A stretch of DNA of 10,393 nt, taken from NCBI GenBank assembly GCA_937915885.1, contig CALGGP010000232.1, positions 1 through 10,393 of the forward strand, written 5' to 3'. The position numbers and the translations under genes were made by a program. The notes under the pieces were generated by a model that saw only the letters and a list, made by a program, of their open reading frames with translations, was not told the origin of the DNA and ran no database searches. Within the stretch, counting starts at the first letter, position 1; each line of letters starts with the position of its first letter. The DNA comes from an uncultured Selenomonadales bacterium. Lineage in GTDB: Bacteria > Bacillota > Negativicutes > Selenomonadales > Selenomonadaceae. Shown here in pieces: positions 6,801-10,393 of this stretch.

Positions 6801-9800
6801 CGCGCTCGTGTTCGGCGACGACTTCAACGCCTCCGTCAACATTCATGCGCTCGGCGTGACCGAAGGCGACACTGTCCAAATCAACGGTCGCGAGTATGCA
6901 TGGGCTGATACCGACGGCGACAGCGTCAACGGCTTCGAGCTCAACCTCGTCGAAAATGATTGGACCGTCAACGCGGACGGCAGCTTCACCTACAGCGACA
7001 GCGACGGCACCACCTTCAACATCACCGGCGTCGAAGATGCAGACAGCAACGGAATCCCCGATGGCGTCAGCGTGGTCGACGGCGTGATCTACGGCGTGCC
7101 GACGAGTGCAACGGTCGCAGGTCAGACGATCGGAGTCACCGAGCCCGAGAGTGCAGACGGTATCGTCTCGATCGCGCTCAGCGACGGCTCGATCGCAACG
7201 GTCGGCGGCGTCAGCGAAGGCGCAACGGTCGAAACCGCGCGCTTCGTCACCTTCGACGCGGATGCAACCGGCATCACCGCCGCACAGGGCAGCCATAACC
7301 TCAACGGCAACCAGATCAATATCCTCAACGATGCCAACGGTATTGAAATCAAACTCAGCGACGGCTCGATCGTCGGCTACGACGGTCTTGCGGCGGGCGC
7401 CTCGATTGCGGGCACCGGCTTCAACAACGCTCCGGTAACCGTCGGCGGCGCAAGCGCACTCACCACCACCGGCATCGGTCAGCGCTCCTTCACGACCGAC
7501 GATTCGGACGGCTACGTCGTTGCCAACAACACCATCACCGGCATCAACAACGGCACGCTCCTCGAGCCCGACTCGACCGGCACTTACTACGTCAACGGCG
7601 CACGTCTCGCGCTCAGCAACAGCGACGACTCGATCCAGGGTTACGGCGACAGCGCACGCATCTACACGCCTGCAATGGCGGCGGCCGACAGTCTCGCTCC
7701 GGATCTCTCGCGCTATGACACCGTCGCGGTTGCCACCAACGAAGGCGGCATCGACACCACCGGTTGGGGCAATTACGTATCGGCGACGCTCGACAGCGCT
7801 CTCAACAGCGCGCTCGGCATCGATGATTACAACTTCGACACCGTCAATGCTGTCATGGCTCTCACGATGACGGACGGCGATCAGGATGTCACCTTGCCGA
7901 ACCGCGGCGGCTCGACGGCAATCGTCGACGCAAGCGCGACCGGCACGAAGAACATCAAGGGCGGCGATCACACCAACACGTTGATCAACAGCGCGGCAGG
8001 TGCAGTCGTCAACATGCGCGGCGGCACGCAGGCTGATACGATCAGCGCGGCGGGCGGCAACCTCGAGACGATCGATCTCCAGGACGGCGGCGCGGATCGC
8101 GTCTACGCAGTCAACGGCGCCAACATCACCGGCTACGATCCGACCACGGGCGCGGCTCTCATCGTCGAAGGCGTGCTCAGCGACATTGCGGCAGGCACGA
8201 TGTACTACGACGACGGCGGCAATCTGCAGTCCGGCGATAAGACGTTCCAATTCAACGAAGGTCAGGGCACCGACGATGAAGAGGGCAACCTCACCGTCAA
8301 CTTCATCGATCCGAGCGACACGACTTCCGTCTTGACGGTCAGCTTCGCCAACAGCAATGCGGATGCAGTCGATCGCAGCAGCGCGACCGGCAGCGAAGTC
8401 CTCGTCGGCAACTTCACCCGCTCGAATGTCGACAAGTCCGGCGCGTCGCTCTTGGGCGGCAGTATCGCCGACACGATCTTTGCGGGCGCGAACGATGTTG
8501 TCAACGGCAACGGCGGCAGCGATATCGTTTCGATCAGCTCCGATCGCGATCCTGATGCCGGCACCACCGTGCAGATAGCCGTCGGCGGCGGTCATGACAC
8601 CATCTACGGATTCAAGACCGGTTTCGACGAGGATGCAGACCTCCTGAGCATTCCTGATGTTGTCAACGGCAGAGCATCGTTGAGCTTCGAGCACAACGAC
8701 GACGGTTCGTTGGAGGTTGCGATCGGCGCAATCGGCGTCAACATCATGGGCGTCTACGCAGTCAGCGACAGCGATACGACCACTGCCGACAGCGACACGA
8801 CGGCGGCACTCGCGGACGAAGACGACGGCGTCACCACCACTGCAACTTCCGGCTCGGGCGTTGCACAGATCAAGATTCAGAACCGCGCGGACGACAACAA
8901 CGTCACCAACTACACCGTCATCGATGCAAACAACGTCGCTGTGGTCGATGCGGAAGCCGATCTCGAGAACTCCAAGTTCGTCGGCTTGGGCGATGGCGCG
9001 ATTGTCGACTTCTCCGAATACGAGAGTGATGATGTCGTCGTGATCAACCTCGGCGACACCGAAACTTACTCGAGCATTACGGGCGCGGCAGCGAGCAACG
9101 GCGAAGTCAGCTTGGTCGGCGCGGCAGGCAAGACCGGCGAGATTCTCATGGCAGGTCTCGGCGACGGCACCGTCGACGCCAACACCGGCGGCAACGCATT
9201 GCTCTTCGGTCGGGCTCTCGCCGAGGATAAGGAAGGCAGCACCTCCTTCGTATTCGGCAGCGGCTACGGCATTGATACCCTCTACGGCTTCACGGCGCTC
9301 ACCGGCGACAACGAAGACATTGCGGATCGCATCGTGATCAACGGCGATTATGACGCGACGGCAGTCGGCGGCATGCTCGGCTACAACGCGGAGAGCGACA
9401 CCATGACGATGACGGTCAGCCGTCGCGATCAGTTGGTCGTTGCAGACGTGCTCGAAGACGGTGCAACCGAGGCTCAACTGCAGATTGGCGATGCGGCTTA
9501 CAAAGTCGGTACTTCCATGACCTACGGCGAGGATGTCGCGGGCTATGTCGCTCAAGAGAACGGCGCGATCGTTGCGGGCGAAGATGATGAAGTCGAGAAC
9601 GTCGATCTCTGGTTGGCGCTCGGCTCCAACGGCGAATCCTACAACATCGGCTATGACGGCAAGACCTACAACAACATCAAAGATGTCGACGTGAGCGGCG
9701 CGGTGAACGCGACAATCGCGGGCAACATGCTGGAGAACTACATCATCGGCGCGTCGGGCGACAACAGTCTGTGGGGCGGCACCGGCGGTGCGGCAGATAC

Positions 9801-10092
9801 CTTGGTCGGCAACGCCGAAGGTCAGACGCAGTTCTTCTACCTCAACGGCAACGGCGACGATGTGTTCATCACCGAGAACGAGAATGACGTTGTCAACCTG
9901 CTCAACATCGGTCTCGAGGAAATCAACTGGAACGACATCGAAATGGAAGAAGACAAGGTTGCGGTCGGCATGAACGACGGATCGAAGTTCCAGGTCAACA
10001 GCTCTGCGGACGTTACCTTCCAGCTCAACAACGGCTCGCAATGGGTTGCGGATCGTGAGAACAAGACGTGGAGATACAAGGGGCAGGCGTGA
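898..10092 (+). CDS. Giant RTX-like repeat surface/secreted protein, 3064 aa
   Basis: Single uninterrupted ORF, TTG start, TGA stop. I see no hydrophobic Sec signal peptide, no LPxTG or lipobox, and no cysteine. Order: head N-K-F-T-F-D-I-Q-L-F (5-14); Gly/Ser linker (15-62); Ser/Thr/Asn-rich beta-type region with scattered Trp-started units (about 63-914); Trp modules of about 100 residues beginning at W915, 1014, 1100, 1210, 1319, 1420, 1526, 1825, 1923 and 2022; an acidic insert (1617-1821); further beta-rich sequence (about 2100-2515); RTX-like motifs (2518-2572, 2786-2799, 2942-2990); and a C-terminus ending WRYKGQA. Asp-rich loops and RTX-like turns point to calcium-stabilised folding outside the cell. 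Export by a type I system is the likely route by family analogy, but no transporter is in view. Role (adhesin, S-layer-like coat or matrix protein) is not determinable. The gene has its own promoter, a long leader and terminators, so it appears monocistronic. Confidence 0.93.
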   Translation: METLNKFTFDIQLFPGSSASGNSQSGGSASGGSASGGSASGGSASGGSASGTSGSSGSSGSSAADPNQWTKDNSDPEKTNVYTHENKTVTSSTDPNNYTAVTAGSNNVSITSADYQSLGTITNNSTTEDLTVEYTNGLAPKTSSNYVYISLDANSGSGTDTAVVATQTSAGVWTISEYDTGASVSLTSFVVAGPESSTGQTLYLAYNDYASDGTIASTGTAVITGLVASGNTLVPATNDAYSAQNGQISIANAYVTDTTKVASANDVYAIVNSYDLGASGTTVAKYFLNDGAVTGTLALQNATLTSANNNLIGYYEGYKPHSAGTANDYVFAFTGVTGTKIADIESGFIEISGNAVTISDLTSETQLGILVNNTTDTLTFTSYLNGISSTQTSIINLEGSSQLDFNVLWSGTTLAANNALFVGDATENNLKSYVWLKEGSSGSLAVQGGVLHGVTAVSSDASAVVSDGTLVLSGFSFSTLSGGGYAWDTNTTDSNYTGISLIANSLINKVKFSADGQTYTYDTNATKTGNLSAEWTTSDNKTWTHNGALKFSITFSTDTTYANFVNTVTVNEAASSVTLQDSFFDTDYKSVAASDTTMFFNDANGTFTSRLYAQNSFDFTTGALTNPNSVTTASQAFVYDNRDSANAVFYGQGFYVNGVTPLASRILLDDFSNTTIYNYADSAANNSVRFNTSLFTVSTDTGSIRLIDTASTGAAEGSRWAVSDNFTIDSNNVLALRDLPANWSTDSSTGVWTYSDTTSATTLVMSVNSLESSISDINIDQKIAQGTDTDSALINEFTYDGFASGKSFTVSAGSATLKDASDDASLTMYAQLAAGAVLDFSSALEATLGDNDFAFVNGTYVEDGITVAGLGANAASVKADIFDETNNVFTSAIDPAGVTVSGISGQVSIAGNALWQTVTAVGVLEQINMFDGGAFNTLYAADGVNGFTVSGFTPAADGTGSTIEAGAFTFDALTDSVNAHIVFANDADATTKVNGLSLAQIDGDTTNGYELNLWSAVDGGYAFNNEITVTGISSYDTINVIDGGLNFVDSAASTNADIHILGTDKVSVAGAAVTLYDGDGNTVNGSELVPAPAPEVVTGWQTISGGFTYLDATTEGAAAFTVTGYTTDANADGIPDAISYDSVSGLTFGDGFTTTDAEAIHVIGDVSGTVEIGGVTFAWGDGDSVADNGLELIAQAAPTVEPTPEVVTGWATIDGGFTYLDATTEGAAAFTVTGYTTDEDGVLGPDGISYDSVSGGLVFADGFSTTDAEALHVVGVTEGATVEIGGVTFAWGDGDSVADNGLELIAQTAPEPTVPASAWTATADGFTYDDGQSQFTIAGYTTDADANGEPDAISVSAGVLTFGDGFSTTDAAAIHVLGDVSGTVEIGGVTFAWGDADSDASNGLELIAQTPEPTVPASNWTATADGFTYDDGTAQFTIAGYTTDADANGEPDAISVAGGALVFGDGFSTTDAAAIHVLGNVTEGATVAIGGSTFTWGEYDSDTSDGLELTIVGGSDTTSPVTISPWVPLETGGFSYDSNGTTFTITGSAVTDADDDGNPDGISVSGSTITFASGFNTAGVHVQGLSAGTLVNVGTTTYQLQDTDSDTSNGLEIAEYVEPQVLDHILVDSTGNVHYIDRNDAEIDATDTAVSEIVKTIANGVQFVTDDHNYDVISEKDGIIIADENGNIIGGINQGDIYSDGSITEDDGEDEDGDTTFTNPQNAWYYEPAADSDEVGVLYITANDEVEIDNITVSADTKVSVEYNDDEEIVSVTLDNVTLGADAEYDGDTIHGFDAASQTGAVVITFNSDDEPQIASYIEPTKAAWTAVDGGFVYESDTTTFTVSGSAFVDQSPMDNIPDGVSVVDGALQFTGEFDTTPANFHVAGTGIAEGVKVTVNGAALNFYEGDNDTVNGFEVTDIVTGWQKVSDTEYTYRDSYADDSAKFTVTADSFTDVDGIVGPDNISVANGALVFGDDFNASVNIHALGVTEGDTVQINGREYAWADTDGDSVNGFELNLVENDWTVNADGSFTYSDSDGTTFNITGVEDADSNGIPDGVSVVDGVIYGVPTSATVAGQTIGVTEPESADGIVSIALSDGSIATVGGVSEGATVETARFVTFDADATGITAAQGSHNLNGNQINILNDANGIEIKLSDGSIVGYDGLAAGASIAGTGFNNAPVTVGGASALTTTGIGQRSFTTDDSDGYVVANNTITGINNGTLLEPDSTGTYYVNGARLALSNSDDSIQGYGDSARIYTPAMAAADSLAPDLSRYDTVAVATNEGGIDTTGWGNYVSATLDSALNSALGIDDYNFDTVNAVMALTMTDGDQDVTLPNRGGSTAIVDASATGTKNIKGGDHTNTLINSAAGAVVNMRGGTQADTISAAGGNLETIDLQDGGADRVYAVNGANITGYDPTTGAALIVEGVLSDIAAGTMYYDDGGNLQSGDKTFQFNEGQGTDDEEGNLTVNFIDPSDTTSVLTVSFANSNADAVDRSSATGSEVLVGNFTRSNVDKSGASLLGGSIADTIFAGANDVVNGNGGSDIVSISSDRDPDAGTTVQIAVGGGHDTIYGFKTGFDEDADLLSIPDVVNGRASLSFEHNDDGSLEVAIGAIGVNIMGVYAVSDSDTTTADSDTTAALADEDDGVTTTATSGSGVAQIKIQNRADDNNVTNYTVIDANNVAVVDAEADLENSKFVGLGDGAIVDFSEYESDDVVVINLGDTETYSSITGAAASNGEVSLVGAAGKTGEILMAGLGDGTVDANTGGNALLFGRALAEDKEGSTSFVFGSGYGIDTLYGFTALTGDNEDIADRIVINGDYDATAVGGMLGYNAESDTMTMTVSRRDQLVVADVLEDGATEAQLQIGDAAYKVGTSMTYGEDVAGYVAQENGAIVAGEDDEVENVDLWLALGSNGESYNIGYDGKTYNNIKDVDVSGAVNATIAGNMLENYIIGASGDNSLWGGTGGAADTLVGNAEGQTQFFYLNGNGDDVFITENENDVVNLLNIGLEEINWNDIEMEEDKVAVGMNDGSKFQVNSSADVTFQLNNGSQWVADRENKTWRYKGQA
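973..1047 (+). repeat. Five tandem 15-bp units (GGSAS linker)
   Basis: Five consecutive 15-bp units encode Gly-Gly-Ser-Ala-Ser (residues 26-50). They differ only at a few third codon positions. Further Gly/Ser residues carry the linker to about residue 62. A flexible, probably disordered spacer here would hold the 14-residue head away from the folded body. Since 15 is a multiple of three, gain or loss of units by slippage would change length without breaking the frame. Confidence 0.95.
3640..7095 (+). repeat. Array of Trp-started ~100-aa modules with Asp-rich loops
   Basis: Modules begin at 3640, 3937, 4195, 4525, 4852, 5155, 5473, 6370, 6664 and 6961, spaced roughly 86-110 codons apart except across the insert at 5746-6360. 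A typical module reads W, then GGFTY, then FTVTG, then an Asp loop such as DADANGEPD, then IS, GDGF, IHV, V-x-I-G-G, and a second Asp loop ending NGLEL. The first loop resembles thrombospondin type-3 and dockerin calcium sites (D-x-[DN]-x-[DN]-G-x-P-D) in five modules, and is D-x-D-G-x-x-G-P-D in two. The first two modules are degenerate and the last fades out. I do not recognise the family. Calcium binding is inferred from the Asp pattern. Confidence 0.85.
5746..6360 (+). other. Acidic segment interrupting the module array
   Basis: Residues 1617-1821 share none of the Trp-module landmarks. They contain a strongly acidic run near 1705-1714 (E-D-D-G-E-D-E-D-G-D) and two beta-rich halves with patterns such as HILVDSTGNVHYIDR and VEIDNITVSADTKVSVEY. 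The segment looks like a separate domain or pair of domains inserted between modules. Its composition and codon use match the rest of the gene, so there is no sign of recent foreign origin. Confidence 0.6.
8449..8613 (+). other. Degenerate RTX-like calcium-binding motifs
   Basis: Residues 2518-2572 include LLGGSIADTIFAGANDVV, NGNGGSDIVSI and GGGHDTIYGF. These follow the hemolysin-type pattern of Gly-Gly-x-Gly-x-Asp with a hydrophobic residue two later, but irregularly. Related short copies occur at 9253-9294 (GSGYGIDTLYGF) and in the last stretch. In canonical RTX proteins such turns form a calcium-filled beta-roll after secretion. Here they are too few and too irregular for a long roll. Confidence 0.6.
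9721..10092 (+). other. C-terminal RTX-like domain and tail
   Basis: Residues 2942-2990 contain IIGASGDNSLWGGTGG, AADTLVGN and NGNGDDVFIT, the pattern typical of the last beta-roll turns in hemolysin-type proteins. About 70 residues follow, alternating acidic and beta-prone segments and ending with Trp/Tyr-rich NKTWRYKGQA. In type I substrates the uncleaved secretion signal lies in the final 50-60 residues. That role is inferred here from position only. Confidence 0.6.
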
Positions 10093-10131
10093 GCTTGACT
10101 CTTAACGGTCGACGCGGCTTGGCGTAATAAT

Positions 10132-10211
10132 TCAACACTTACTCAACACTTAACCTACAGCTTGGGAGTGGCGAACGCCTACACTCGCCGCTCCTCCGAT
10201 CAACACTCTTA
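10132..10211 (+). repeat. TCAACACTTA repeats downstream of the gene
   Basis: TCAACACTTA occurs at 10132-10141 and 10143-10152, an 11-bp step. A third copy with one inserted C is at 10200-10211. They lie between the stop codon and the terminators, in otherwise non-coding sequence. Function unknown; the 11-bp step puts the first two on the same face of the helix. Confidence 0.6.
10165..10194 (+). other. Strong 3' UTR hairpin
   Basis: Ten consecutive pairs (10165-10174 with 10185-10194, one G-U) close a ten-base loop. No T tract follows, so it is not a classical terminator. It would lie in the 3' untranslated region of the giant mRNA, where it could block 3' exonucleases. Confidence 0.6.
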
Positions 10212-10225
10212 AAAAGAACGACAGA

Positions 10226-10276
10226 GCCCGACCGGCGTCGGGCACTCGGGAGGCGGCAACGCCTCTCATTTTTTTT
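10226..10276 (+). terminator. Rho-independent terminator of the giant gene
   Basis: GAGGCG (10250-10255), loop GCAA, CGCCTC (10260-10265), then a run of eight T (10269-10276) make a classical intrinsic terminator about 160 bases after the stop codon. Immediately before it lies a perfect 7-bp hairpin (10226-10232 with 10237-10243, loop CGGC), which may act as a stabilising companion. Confidence 0.85.
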
Positions 10277-10289
10277 AGAAATATTTTTT

Positions 10290-10379
10290 GGTGGGCGCCG
10301 CCGTCGCTCCCGCCCTCCGAGTGCAGCGCCCAACTGAGGACGCGGCTCCCACCCGCGCCGGCGGCGCCCGCCTTTTTTT
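10290..10379 (+). terminator. Second, long-looped terminator-like structure
   Basis: Bases 10290-10303 pair with 10359-10372 through 14 continuous pairs (one G-U), followed by seven T (10373-10379). The 55-base apical region between the arms is GC-rich and may fold further; a shorter stem GCGCC/GGCGC (10355-10359 with 10363-10367) competes. It could be a backup terminator for read-through from the giant gene or end a separate short RNA. Confidence 0.6.
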
Positions 10380-10393
10380 GCGGTGCCCGCCCT

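Noticed and set aside
3274..10041. 2255-codon open frame on the minus strand opposite the giant gene
   Set aside because: It is in exact codon register with the sense ORF and is open only because the sense gene avoids TTA, CTA and TCA. The predicted product is an Arg/Val/Asp/Ala mixture with no domain sense.
10139..10333. 64-codon minus-strand ORF downstream
   Set aside because: It crosses both terminator structures, is Arg-rich, and has no sign of coding.
1..10393. CRISPR array, tRNA, rRNA, insertion sequence or phage genes
   Set aside because: The repeats here are coding modules or gene-junction repeats. I found no spacer pattern, no tRNA cloverleaf, no transposase and no terminal inverted repeats.

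Overview
The window is built around one giant gene on the + strand (898-10092, 3064 residues). It encodes a cysteine-free, Gly/Ser/Thr/Asp/Asn-rich repeat protein that looks like a secreted or cell-surface RTX-like, calcium-binding protein. The N-terminal head (N-K-F-T-F-D-I-Q-L-F, no Sec signal peptide), a Gly/Ser linker, degenerate RTX-like glycine/aspartate motifs near the C-terminus and GC-rich codon use suggest a diderm Firmicute of the Negativicutes, perhaps a Selenomonadaceae member. That placement rests on remembered similarity, not on a search, and is tentative.

Layout. Positions 1-248 hold two exact copies of a 55-bp repeat, 193 bp apart. Read on the minus strand, the repeats frame a plausible 57-residue gene (30-203), and a second copy of the same gene start runs off the left edge, so this may be a tandem array of small genes. 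Positions 249-331 are an AT-rich divergent promoter region. Positions 332-360 carry a perfect sigma-70 type promoter (TTGACA, 17-nt spacer, TATAAT) that fires toward the giant gene. Positions 367-897 form a leader of about 530 nt without a convincing gene or terminator. It is dense in inverted repeats, and all four of its TGGTG pentamers can be drawn in hairpin loops. The leader ends in a hairpin that can hide the Shine-Dalgarno sequence. The giant gene appears to start at TTG 898, directly after an in-frame TAG. Positions 10093-10393 are non-coding, with two U-tract terminators and further strong hairpins.

Giant protein in order: head (residues 1-14), Gly/Ser linker with five GGSAS units (15-62), a long Thr/Ser/Asn-rich beta-type region (about 63-914), about ten Trp-started modules of roughly 100 residues with Asp-rich loops resembling calcium sites (915 to about 2100) interrupted by an unrelated acidic segment (1617-1821), another beta-type region (about 2100-2515), and dispersed RTX-like motifs to the end.

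The giant gene looks monocistronic: a strong promoter, a long regulated-looking leader, one huge ORF and tandem terminators. No export machinery is present in the window, so a type I secretion route is inferred only from protein type. The least explained parts are the structured leader, the N-terminal head and the repeated small gene.
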